Positions 1-5,453 of a DNA stretch of 5,647 nucleotides are shown here, piece after piece. The number at the start of each line of letters is the position of its first letter. The first letter of the stretch is position 1. A model generated the notes under the pieces. That model saw nothing but the letters and a program-made list of their open reading frames with translations. It ran no database searches and had not been told where the DNA came from. The DNA comes from an uncultured Sphingomonas sp. (lineage in GTDB: Bacteria > Pseudomonadota > Alphaproteobacteria > Sphingomonadales > Sphingomonadaceae). The translations under genes and the position numbers were made by a program. The stretch is from NCBI RefSeq assembly GCF_936927845.1, contig NZ_CAKZHV010000044.1:1-5647 (forward strand). The letters are read 5' to 3'.

Positions 1-54
1 TCATCAGCATCTCAGATTCGAGCCTCCAAGGCTCCGGCAGTCATGGGGTCTAAG
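1..54 (+). repeat. Left arm of perfect 54-bp inverted repeat
   Basis: These bases are the exact reverse complement of 5593-5646, and identity stops abruptly after the inner TAAG. Base 55 onward does not match base 5592 inward. The arm contains a small internal hairpin, GAGCC (20-24) and GGCTC (30-34) around a 5-nt loop. It starts at the first base of the window, so the repeat may continue outside. A perfect pair this long at both ends of a segment is typical of transposon ends or of two inverted copies of a longer repeat. I do not recognise the sequence as a named insertion-sequence end. Confidence 0.95.
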
Positions 55-130
55 CCCGGCGATCGTCCCGATTGGGATGGTGAAACGGGAAGATCACAGC
101 CTTCTCGAAACTCACGTGCGATCGACGTAC

Positions 131-140
131 CTGATATCAG
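131..140. promoter_or_regulatory. 10-bp perfect palindrome upstream of marR-like gene
   Basis: CTGATATCAG is a perfect palindrome 33 nt before the ATG of the MarR-like gene, in the 119-nt leader between the repeat arm and that gene. MarR-family proteins usually bind palindromes in their own promoters, so this is a candidate autoregulatory operator. The bases TGATAT within it could also be part of a -10 element, but no good -35 hexamer is visible at the right distance. A 10-bp palindrome can occur by chance. Confidence 0.3.
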
Positions 141-173
141 CTTCGCGCCGTCGCGGCGGTCGGGTATCAAACC

Positions 174-701
174 ATGGTGGACAATAACGAGCCGATACCA
201 GCCGACGACTTCGTGCGATCTGAGGGCTTACCCTTCATGGCGCATGTCCTGCGTCGCCTGTCGGACGAACTCGTTCAAGGGTGCGAGCGCTGGTATCCGC
301 TGTTTGGGCTGACGGCACCGCCGCGCACCGCCTCGACGCTCCACCTGCTGCTACGCCGTGGCCCACAACAGGTTCTGCAGATCGCGGACGCGCTGCGCCA
401 GTCGCACCCGCTCGTCATCACCTGGGTCCGGCAGCTCAGGGCGCTCGACATGATCGCGACCGCGGCCGATCCGGCCGACCGCCGCCGAACGATAGTCAGC
501 CTTACCGACCGGGGACACGCGGAGGCGACCCGGATGCTCGATGCCGACGTGGTGATCGCGCGGGCATATCACGCTCTGCTGGAGGAGGCGGACGCTGCCG
601 TATTCGAGCCGCTATGGCGGCTGGAGGCGACGCTGCGGGAGCGGAGCTTCCTCGACCGGCTCGTCGCAGCGCAGGCAGAGGATCAGGAAGCCGGCCGGTA
701 G
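174..701 (+). CDS. MarR-family winged-helix transcriptional regulator
   Basis: The 175-aa product is a cytoplasmic DNA-binding protein of the MarR family, whose members act as dimers and often respond to small phenolic or toxic ligands. A winged-helix domain spans about residues 45-115. The recognition helix is probably 77-91 (SHPLVITWVRQLRAL), and the wing carries the family signature DPADRRRTIVSLTDRG at 99-114. Flanking helices (about 12-45 and 120-170) would form the dimer interface. Length is normal for the family. The ATG at 174 has no strong ribosome binding site; a later ATG (residue 22) would remove part of the first helix, so I keep 174. The last 19 bases overlap, tail to tail, the end of the minus-strand M28 peptidase gene. 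Its targets cannot be read from the sequence; autoregulation through the upstream palindrome is a guess. Confidence 0.88.
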   Translation: MVDNNEPIPADDFVRSEGLPFMAHVLRRLSDELVQGCERWYPLFGLTAPPRTASTLHLLLRRGPQQVLQIADALRQSHPLVITWVRQLRALDMIATAADPADRRRTIVSLTDRGHAEATRMLDADVVIARAYHALLEEADAAVFEPLWRLEATLRERSFLDRLVAAQAEDQEAGR

Positions 702-2275
702 CCGTCCGGCGCCGATGGCAGGGCACGCCGCGGTAGCGGCTGCTCGGCGTTCGCCGCCTCGACCAGCAGGCTCGCCAGGATCACCGCCGCCTGCCGCAGG
801 TCGGCTGCGCGCAGATGGTCCGCGCTGTCGAGCGTGGTGTGGTGGACGCGCGCGTCGTAATCGAGGTCGTCCTGGATGAACTGGAACGCCGGCAGCCCGA
901 TCGCCGACATGACCTGCTGGTCGGAACCGCCGGTCGGCCGCGCGGCGACGGTGGTCGCGCCCATGCTGGCGAACGGCGCGAGCCAGGCGCGCAAGGTCGG
1001 GATCGCCGCCAGATTGCCCTCGCCGTAGATGCCGCGCAGCTTGCCCGACCCGTTGTCGATGTTGAAGTAGCCAGTCATATCGCGGTAGCCCGGCAGCGGC
1101 GTCACCGGCCAGGTCTGCGAGAAATAGGGGCCGAACAGCCGTTTGTCGGGATCCGGATCGGGCGGCCTTCGTGCCAGATGCGCGGCGACATAGGCAGACG
1201 AGCCGAACAGGCCCTGTTCCTCGCCCGACCACAGGGCAAAGCGGATCGTCCGCCTGGTTCGCACATGCAGCTTGGACAGGATGCGTGCGGCCTCCATGAC
1301 GATGGCGACGCCTGCACCGTTGTCGGTCGCGCCGTCGGCGGCGGTCCAACTATCGAGGTGCGCGCCCGCCATGACATAACCGTTCGTGCGGGAGGTGCCG
1401 GGCAGGTCAGCCAGCACGTTATAAGCCATGGGATCGCTGTCGTCGTATCGGACGGTGGAATTGAGCCGCAGCGATACCGGCCCATCGCGCAGCAGGCGCA
1501 CCATGCGCCGATAATCCTCCGCCGCCATTTCGAACCCCGGCAGCGGAGGTGTGTGGCCAATGCGGAACCCGAAGCCCTCACCGCTGACCAGGCCGTTGTC
1601 GTGCGCCGACATACGAATCCAGGCGACGGCACCCTCCGCCTTTAGGAACGCCTCTGCATCGAAGGAGGCGCGCTGCGCCTTGGCGAGGCGGTCGAGGACC
1701 GCCGGGTCGGTGACGGGCTGGCGGAAGGTGTCGAGCGCCGCGAGGTCGGCGTCCGATCGCCGGGTGAACGGCGCCTGCGTCTCGTCGGCCGGCTCGCGCG
1801 GGGCGCTCAGCAGCACGATTTTCCCCACCAGCTTGCCACGCCATGCCGCATAGTCGCTCGCGCGCACGATCGGCGCCAGGATCGCCTCCGCCGTCTTCGG
1901 TCCGCCCGTGCCCGGCGTCCACGCGACCGGAATGGAACGCAGCGCGATCCGGCGCGGCGCGATCATGGTCGCGCTCGCCTCTTCCACGCTCCAGCCACGG
2001 CCAAAGTCGAACGGCTCGGCGCGAACATCGCTCAACCCCCACCCGCGAAGGCGTGCCTTCGCCCATGCCTCCGCCTGGCGCATCGCTGGCGAGTTGGTCA
2101 GCCGGCCGCCGATATGGTCGGCAAGGTAGGTCGCGGTCGCCATCACCTCGCTGTGCGCGAAACCTTCGTCGATGATGCGCGCACCGATCGGCACCTCCGG
2201 CGAGGGCGCGGCGCCGACCAGCAGGGCCGTGGTGACGGCGAGCCCGATCTGTCGCAGGCGCATCGCCCTCAGCAT
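683..2275 (-). CDS. Exported M28-family zinc metallopeptidase
   Basis: A 530-aa exported peptidase of family M28 (aminopeptidase/carboxypeptidase-Q-like), expected to hydrolyse peptides or dipeptides in the periplasm or outside the cell. The N-terminus MRLRQIGLAVTTALLVGAA is a signal peptide. About residues 125-230 resemble a protease-associated insert (GKLVGKIVLLSAPRE). The catalytic domain shows all expected two-zinc ligands: H306 in AHLDSW, bridging D318 in ATDNGAG, the GEE pair E352/E353 (catalytic base and ligand), D407 in NIDNGSG and H479 in VHHTTLDS, so the enzyme is probably active. The reading frame is open for 81 codons upstream, but that part lies inside the DUF5694-like gene and is not protein-like. 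I take the ATG at 2275, which overlaps the upstream stop as ATGCTGA; the ATG at 2263 (526 aa), preceded by GAGGG, is equally possible. It is the second gene of a two-gene operon, and its 3' end overlaps the marR-like gene. Substrate is unknown. Confidence 0.92.
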   Translation of the reverse strand: MLRAMRLRQIGLAVTTALLVGAAPSPEVPIGARIIDEGFAHSEVMATATYLADHIGGRLTNSPAMRQAEAWAKARLRGWGLSDVRAEPFDFGRGWSVEEASATMIAPRRIALRSIPVAWTPGTGGPKTAEAILAPIVRASDYAAWRGKLVGKIVLLSAPREPADETQAPFTRRSDADLAALDTFRQPVTDPAVLDRLAKAQRASFDAEAFLKAEGAVAWIRMSAHDNGLVSGEGFGFRIGHTPPLPGFEMAAEDYRRMVRLLRDGPVSLRLNSTVRYDDSDPMAYNVLADLPGTSRTNGYVMAGAHLDSWTAADGATDNGAGVAIVMEAARILSKLHVRTRRTIRFALWSGEEQGLFGSSAYVAAHLARRPPDPDPDKRLFGPYFSQTWPVTPLPGYRDMTGYFNIDNGSGKLRGIYGEGNLAAIPTLRAWLAPFASMGATTVAARPTGGSDQQVMSAIGLPAFQFIQDDLDYDARVHHTTLDSADHLRAADLRQAAVILASLLVEAANAEQPLPRRALPSAPDGYRPAS

Positions 2276-3387
2276 CCCGCCGGGGTCGCATCGAGCATGG
2301 CGGGTACGGACATGACCTCGATATCGGTCATCTGGCGTAGATACGCTTCGATGAACGCCTTGTGCGCCGCCCCCACGATTAGGAGCGCACGCCCGCCCGG
2401 CATCGGCGCGGTCACCTCGCGGATGGTGGTCGCCATACGCAGGTTCTGCGCTTCCCACGCGGCGACCCGCTGACGGCCGGAGGGGCCGAAGCCAGCGGTC
2501 TGTTCCAACGACAGCCATTGCGCCTTCGCATCGAGCTGCCCGAAGCGGGGAGAGTTCAGCGCCCGGAACATCGGCATCACCCGGTCCGGCGCGTCGAGCG
2601 CCAGCGCCTTGGAGCCATAGGGTTGCAGCTCGGGCGTCGCCTTGTTCAACCCATCCACGATGGCGGGATGGGCCTTCACCGCCGCGCCGAACACGGCGTC
2701 GTCGGGGAGCGCCGTGTCACTGAGGTGATCGCCCGCCGAGAAGATGCGCGGCAGGCCGAGTCCCACAGCCAACGGCACCGCCATCGACGTGATTTCGCCC
2801 CGCCCGGTGGCGAACCGCTCGATCGTGCGCCTCATCTTGTCCGTCACGCCGTCCGCCGCAATCCGCTCGCCAGGCGCAAGTTGCTGCCACTGCACGGCAG
2901 CCGAGAAGGGCTCGCCGGCCGCCAGGAACAGCCCGGCGAGCCGGCGTCGATCGGCCGGCGCCGGCCGGGGGCGGGCCGCCAGGGTGTTGGTCTGCGCAAG
3001 CGCGGCGGCGCCGTCGAGACCGAGCGAGGCTTGCGCGTCCTTGGCGATCGACAGCGTCGGCCCGGCCCACTTGCCGGCATCGCCGTGTACCGCCTTGTAG
3101 GCGTCGATCTGCGCGAGCTGCTCGCCGGACATGGCCTCGATCAGGATCGCGTCGGGGGCATAGGCATGCAGCCGGCACATTACCGGCGCGAGCCACGCCG
3201 GATCGAACGCCTTGGGCGCGTTGTCCAGATGGCTGATCCCCAGCACCATGACCTTGGTAGCCGGCATCGCCAGCCCTGCACGCGCGGAAGGTGGCGCAAA
3301 GACTGCGTCCTGACCGCCAGCCCGCGCGCCTCCCGAGATGGCGACCATCATCGCGATCACCACCGCCTTGATCGTCCTTGTCCGCAC
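2269..3387 (-). CDS. Exported DUF5694-like protein (TraB/ChaN-type fold)
   Basis: A 372-aa protein of unknown function resembling the DUF5694 family, distantly like TraB/GumN and ChaN/erythromycin-esterase-type proteins. Visible hallmarks are a strand followed by GISH (KVMVLGISHLDN, His53), ILIEAM with Glu84, and near the end LLIVGAAHKAF with His342. In the related folds such His and Glu residues line the active or ligand site. The N-terminus VRTRTIKAVVIAMMVAISGGARA is a signal peptide with likely cleavage after ARA, so the protein is exported. The frame also permits a TTG start at 3411, but that codon lies inside the TTGACA of the operator dyad. The GTG at 3387 has GGGAAG six bases upstream and gives a compact signal peptide, so I prefer it. 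It is the first gene of the minus-strand operon and overlaps the M28 start by 7 bp, suggesting translational coupling. Function unknown; a hydrolase is only inferred. Confidence 0.78.
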   Translation of the reverse strand: MRTRTIKAVVIAMMVAISGGARAGGQDAVFAPPSARAGLAMPATKVMVLGISHLDNAPKAFDPAWLAPVMCRLHAYAPDAILIEAMSGEQLAQIDAYKAVHGDAGKWAGPTLSIAKDAQASLGLDGAAALAQTNTLAARPRPAPADRRRLAGLFLAAGEPFSAAVQWQQLAPGERIAADGVTDKMRRTIERFATGRGEITSMAVPLAVGLGLPRIFSAGDHLSDTALPDDAVFGAAVKAHPAIVDGLNKATPELQPYGSKALALDAPDRVMPMFRALNSPRFGQLDAKAQWLSLEQTAGFGPSGRQRVAAWEAQNLRMATTIREVTAPMPGGRALLIVGAAHKAFIEAYLRQMTDIEVMSVPAMLDATPAGC

Positions 3388-3393
3388 AAGCCA

Positions 3394-3399
3394 CTTCCC
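3394..3399 (-). promoter_or_regulatory. Ribosome binding site deciding the GTG start of the DUF5694-like gene
   Basis: On the minus strand GGGAAG ends six bases before the GTG at 3387. The competing TTG at 3411 has no Shine-Dalgarno-like sequence at a usable distance. This site is the main reason for choosing the shorter 372-aa form. Confidence 0.5.
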
Positions 3400-3401
3400 T
3401 G

Positions 3402-3423
3402 AATATGTCAACGCTTACATATT
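3402..3423. promoter_or_regulatory. Divergent-region dyad, probable BlaI-type operator
   Basis: AATATGT (3402-3408) and ACATATT (3417-3423) are perfect 7-bp inverted arms around an 8-bp spacer. The core can be written ATGTC-N6-TACAT (3405-3420) and matches in geometry the dyad before the BlaI-like gene (ATGTC-N6-GACAT, 3853-3868). In one orientation both contain TATGTCAACG. The site lies between the divergent DUF5694-like and membrane-protein genes and overlaps the putative minus-strand -10 element, a good position for repression. The TGT...ACA order differs from the textbook TACA-N2-TGTA order of staphylococcal BlaI/MecI sites, so assignment to the BlaI-like protein is inference. Confidence 0.6.
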
Positions 3424-3425
3424 AG
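3420..3425 (-). promoter_or_regulatory. Candidate -10 element for the DUF5694/M28 operon
   Basis: On the minus strand this reads TAATAT, five of six matches to the TATAAT consensus. Transcription would start about seven bases downstream, inside the dyad, leaving a leader of roughly 25 nt before the GTG at 3387 that contains the GGGAAG site. The -35 region at the standard distance (TAGCAT) is weak, so the promoter may need another sigma factor or an activator, or may be mis-called. Confidence 0.4.
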
Positions 3426-3487
3426 CGCTTGGGACTGATTGATGCTAGGCCGCACGTCGACAAGCGGAATGGAAGCCAGGGGCATCA

Positions 3488-3799
3488 ATGCCGGAAGATC
3501 GAACACCAGCGTCCAAGCGCCCGTGGCGCGACGGTCTCGCGCTGACCGTCGCGGCATTGTTAGTGTGGAACGCGATTGTGTTGTGGCTCCTCTACACGGG
3601 CGCCACGGACCACGAGATGGGCAGCGACGCGGCCGGAGCTGGCATGGCCCGTGGCTTTCGCCAGTTGTTCGCTACCACGAGCGCAGTTGGCATCGTGGTG
3701 CTTGCGTTGCCGGCCATCATCATCCGGCATCGCGGCGTTCGCTTAGCTTTCACGGGGCTGCTTGCCGTTGCGAGTTGCCTCACTCCCATGATGCTCTGA
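3488..3799 (+). CDS. Small three-helix membrane protein, unknown family
   Basis: A 103-aa protein that I do not recognise. It has a basic, hydrophilic N-terminus (residues 1-16, with Lys10, Arg11 and Arg14), then hydrophobic segments at about 17-37, 60-79 and 84-103, the last running to the C-terminal MML. The first loop (38-59) contains DHEMGSD. By the positive-inside rule the N-terminus is probably cytoplasmic and this loop periplasmic. The ATG at 3488 has AGGGG five bases upstream, a good ribosome binding site, which supports real translation. An overlapping longer frame (3439-3900) is Arg/His-rich and lacks protein-like character. The gene sits between the divergent dyad and the BlaI-like gene; a promoter on this strand is not obvious. 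It could be a membrane partner of the regulated set, but no function is evident. Confidence 0.7.
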   Translation: MPEDRTPASKRPWRDGLALTVAALLVWNAIVLWLLYTGATDHEMGSDAAGAGMARGFRQLFATTSAVGIVVLALPAIIIRHRGVRLAFTGLLAVASCLTPMML

Positions 3800-3852
3800 G
3801 CTGCACCAACCCAAGAAAAACAACCGCTTCTGATTTGTCCCATCCCCTACGA

Positions 3853-3868
3853 ATGTCTTCGTTGACAT
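3853..3868. promoter_or_regulatory. Dyad A upstream of the BlaI-like gene, probable operator
   Basis: ATGTC (3853-3857) and GACAT (3864-3868) form a 5-bp inverted repeat with a 6-bp spacer and share sequence and geometry with the dyad at 3405-3420. It overlaps the TTGACA -35 hexamer (3862-3867). A repressor bound here would block RNA polymerase, which fits the autoregulation common in the BlaI/MecI/CopY family. Confidence 0.6.
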
Positions 3869-3890
3869 ACTACGAGACCGTTCGTAGGCA
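3862..3890 (+). promoter_or_regulatory. Promoter of the BlaI-like gene, apparently leaderless
   Basis: A perfect TTGACA at 3862-3867 is followed, after exactly 17 bp, by TAGGCA at 3885-3890 as a weak -10. The ATG begins at 3897, about where transcription would start, so the mRNA would be leaderless or nearly so. This agrees with the lack of a clear Shine-Dalgarno sequence there. Dyad A covers the -35 and dyad B lies across the spacer into the -10. Confidence 0.55.
3870..3887. promoter_or_regulatory. Dyad B within the BlaI-like gene promoter spacer
   Basis: CTACGA (3870-3875) and TCGTAG (3882-3887) are perfect 6-bp inverted arms around a 6-bp spacer, sitting between the -35 and -10 hexamers. 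A further direct copy of CTACGA lies at 3847-3852, just before dyad A. No other copy of either hexamer was noticed in the window. It may be a second repressor site, or dyads A and B may form a composite operator. It has no counterpart in the divergent region at 3401-3480. Confidence 0.5.
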
Positions 3891-3896
3891 TGCGCT

Positions 3897-4304
3897 ATGA
3901 AGCGGTCGCTGACTTTCCCCGACAGTGACGTGCCACTGCCGACAGAGGCGGAACTCGAAATCCTGCAGGTGATCTGGCGACAAGGCCGCAGCACGGTCGG
4001 AAGCGCGCATTACGACCTGAATGAACAGCGCGAGCGTGGCTACACGACGGTTCTAAAGCTCTTGCAGATTATGCTCGCGAAGGGATTGGTTACCCGGCTC
4101 GATAATGAGCGAATGCATTTCTATCTGCCGGCCGTGAGTGAAGACCAAGCGCGCGCGGCTTACGTGCACGAAGTCGCGCGCAAGCTTTTCTCGGGCTCGC
4201 TCTTCAGCCTTGCATCCTTCGCGCTAGGGCTCTGCCCGGCTGACGAGGAGATCGACGACATTAGGGCAACACTGGCAGCGCACGACCAAGACGCCAGCCG
4301 GTAG
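3897..4304 (+). CDS. BlaI/MecI/CopY-family transcriptional repressor
   Basis: The 135-aa product is a cytoplasmic winged-helix repressor of the BlaI/MecI/CopY (penicillinase repressor) family. Residues 15-75 hold the family core: LPTEAELEILQVIW (helix 1), the recognition helix YTTVLKLLQIMLAKGLV (about 49-65) and the wing with ERMHFYLPAVS (71-81). The C-terminal part, KLFSGSLFSLASFALG (about 96-111), matches the family's dimerisation segment. Length is normal. In the classic systems a BlaR1/MecR1 membrane metalloprotease triggers cleavage of the repressor; no such gene is in this window. The start overlaps the predicted transcription start, suggesting a leaderless message. The next gene follows after 30 bp, so the two are probably co-transcribed. 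Dyads over its own promoter and before the divergent operon point to local autoregulation and control of the exported proteins, which is inference. Confidence 0.88.
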   Translation: MKRSLTFPDSDVPLPTEAELEILQVIWRQGRSTVGSAHYDLNEQRERGYTTVLKLLQIMLAKGLVTRLDNERMHFYLPAVSEDQARAAYVHEVARKLFSGSLFSLASFALGLCPADEEIDDIRATLAAHDQDASR

Positions 4305-4320
4305 AGCTGATCTGTATTTA

Positions 4321-4328
4321 GAGGGGAG
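4321..4328 (+). promoter_or_regulatory. Strong ribosome binding site of the aspartyl protease gene
   Basis: GAGGGGAG lies shortly before the ATG at 4335, with about six bases between. This is the strongest Shine-Dalgarno-like sequence in the window and contrasts with the apparently leaderless BlaI-like gene just upstream. It suggests efficient translation of the downstream gene from the shared transcript. Confidence 0.6.
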
Positions 4329-4334
4329 TAGACC

Positions 4335-5204
4335 ATGAGAACGCTGCTTTTTGCCGCGTTGCTGTCCGGCGCAGCTTCAGGGGCAGGTGCTGTTTCCGAT
4401 AAGCCGGTACATCTGCCACTGGAGAGCTATCGTAAAGGCGTGGCAGCGCGGGTGGAGGTGGCCGGACGGCAGCGTCTCTTTCAACTCGATACGGCTGGCG
4501 GCATCACCGTGATCTCGCCTTCACTGGCGAAGGAGCTGAACTGTCAGCCTTGGGGAGCGATAACCGGCTTCCACATGACGGGCACCAAGATCACCACGCC
4601 ACGCTGCGACAACGTCGAGATACACTGGCAGAACCAGACACTGCGTAGCCCTGTCGCGACCGTGCTGGCGGTTGGCTCCCCGGATAGCCCCATTGACGGC
4701 CTGCTTGCACTCGACGCGTTCGCCGGCCGCACCGTGACGATAGATTTCGCTCGACGGGAACTCACCTTGGGAACTGCCGACAGTGCCACCCGACGCAAGG
4801 TAGGAGCGATCGAGGTTCCGGCGCATCTCGCCCGCGAGATAGGCGGCTTGGCACTATCCGTGTTTGTAGAGGCCCCGACAGCGCGCGGACCAGCGCGACT
4901 CGAATTGGACAGCGGCAATGGCGGTACGCTCCTTGTGGCTCGCCCGTTACTTAAGTCGTTTAATCTGAAAGAGGTCACGGGAGAAGGACCACAGGAAGGC
5001 CGCTTCAAGGTCGCGGAGGGCGTCGAAGCTGCCGGGCTGATATTCAGTCCCGACATCGTAATCGACGGCAATCTCGGTATGCCATTCCTCAAACATTGGA
5101 TTGTTACTATGGATTTAGCTAACGGACGCGTTTGGTTTAGGCGAAATCCAGTAGCTGCCCCTGACGGGATGGGTGCGCCGCCCCCGGTAGAGCCGGTAAA
5201 CTAG
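4335..5204 (+). CDS. Exported two-lobed retropepsin-like aspartyl protease
   Basis: A 289-aa protein with a signal peptide (MRTLLFAALLSGAASGAGA) and two retropepsin-like lobes. Lobe 1 carries FQLDTAGGITVIS with the catalytic-type Asp52 (DTAG rather than the usual DTG[AS]) and ends with IDGLLALDAF. Lobe 2 carries LELDSGNGGTLLV with Asp192 (DSGN) and ends with IDGNLGMPFLKHWIVTMDLANGRVWF. Each lobe thus shows the Asp motif followed by the flap region and the hydrophobic-Gly strand typical of the fold. Both Asp residues are present, so one chain could form a complete active site, as in pepsins but at retroviral-type lobe size. The tail is Pro-rich (APPPVEPVN). It follows the BlaI-like gene by 30 bp. 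Because it is exported, it could not cleave the cytoplasmic repressor directly. Substrate is unknown. Confidence 0.82.
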   Translation: MRTLLFAALLSGAASGAGAVSDKPVHLPLESYRKGVAARVEVAGRQRLFQLDTAGGITVISPSLAKELNCQPWGAITGFHMTGTKITTPRCDNVEIHWQNQTLRSPVATVLAVGSPDSPIDGLLALDAFAGRTVTIDFARRELTLGTADSATRRKVGAIEVPAHLAREIGGLALSVFVEAPTARGPARLELDSGNGGTLLVARPLLKSFNLKEVTGEGPQEGRFKVAEGVEAAGLIFSPDIVIDGNLGMPFLKHWIVTMDLANGRVWFRRNPVAAPDGMGAPPPVEPVN

Positions 5205-5243
5205 CTTCGAGAAAGCATTGCGGCCGGAGGCGAAGCGACGCTC

Positions 5244-5261
5244 CTCAATCGTTTCATTGAG
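5244..5261 (+). other. Weak hairpin downstream of the aspartyl protease gene
   Basis: CTCAAT (5244-5249) pairs perfectly with ATTGAG (5256-5261) around the loop CGTTTC, about 40 bases after the protease stop. The stem is short and AT-rich and is not followed by a run of T, so it is at best a poor terminator. Confidence 0.25.
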
Positions 5262-5386
5262 CATCGCCGCTGAGACCGCGGCATTCCCGATGAAAGGGGT
5301 AGCGGGAAGCTCGGACCTTTCCCGCAAAGGAACCCGTAGCGAGACAGCCGGGGAGTATGCGCTGATCGCGCAGGTCGCGACTGCCC

Positions 5387-5427
5387 GGTTTTCCCAAAAT
5401 CTGTTCCCGAATAGGTTTTCCCGAAAT
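5387..5427 (+). repeat. Three tandem-like TTCCC boxes (iteron-like)
   Basis: GGTTTTCCCAAAAT (5387-5400) and GGTTTTCCCGAAAT (5414-5427) match at 13 of 14 positions, and a shorter related copy, GTTCCCGAAT, lies between them at 5403-5412. The TTCCC cores start at 5391, 5404 and 5418, so spacing is 13-14 bp. Regular short repeats near a transposon end or in a replication origin often bind a dedicated protein, but none is identified here. Confidence 0.5.
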
Positions 5428-5453
5428 GGCGCATCGAAGATGGAGAAATGGGA

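Noticed and set aside
1..54. Tn3-family transposon end
   Set aside because: The inner TAAG recalls Tn3-type ends, but the expected GGGG outer start at about 38 bp from it is missing, and no Tn3-type transposase or resolvase is present.
43..312. ORF starting inside the left repeat arm
   Set aside because: It overlaps the marR-like gene in another frame and has no recognisable domain. The frame is open outward through the arm, but that alone is weak evidence.
815..1645. Long plus-strand ORF (276 codons) opposite the M28 gene
   Set aside because: It is the antisense shadow of a GC-rich gene with clear catalytic motifs; its composition is Arg/Val/Gly-rich and unlike any family I know.
2276..2518. 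81-codon N-terminal extension of the M28 peptidase frame
   Set aside because: It lies wholly inside the DUF5694-like gene, is Arg/Gly/Asp-rich without protein-like pattern, and would bury the signal peptide seen just after 2275.
2518..3402. Long plus-strand ORF (294 codons) opposite the DUF5694-like gene
   Set aside because: Arg/His-rich antisense shadow with no motif; the minus strand carries a signal peptide and family signatures.
3406..3411. TTGACA as the -35 of the DUF5694/M28 operon
   Set aside because: A -10 at 17 bp would be TGTGCG, and transcription would begin inside the signal-peptide codons. The TAATAT at 3425-3420 on the minus strand fits better.
3439..3900. 153-codon plus-strand ORF overlapping the small membrane protein
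   Set aside because: Low-complexity Arg/His/Ser-rich translation; the other frame has a good ribosome binding site and clear membrane segments.
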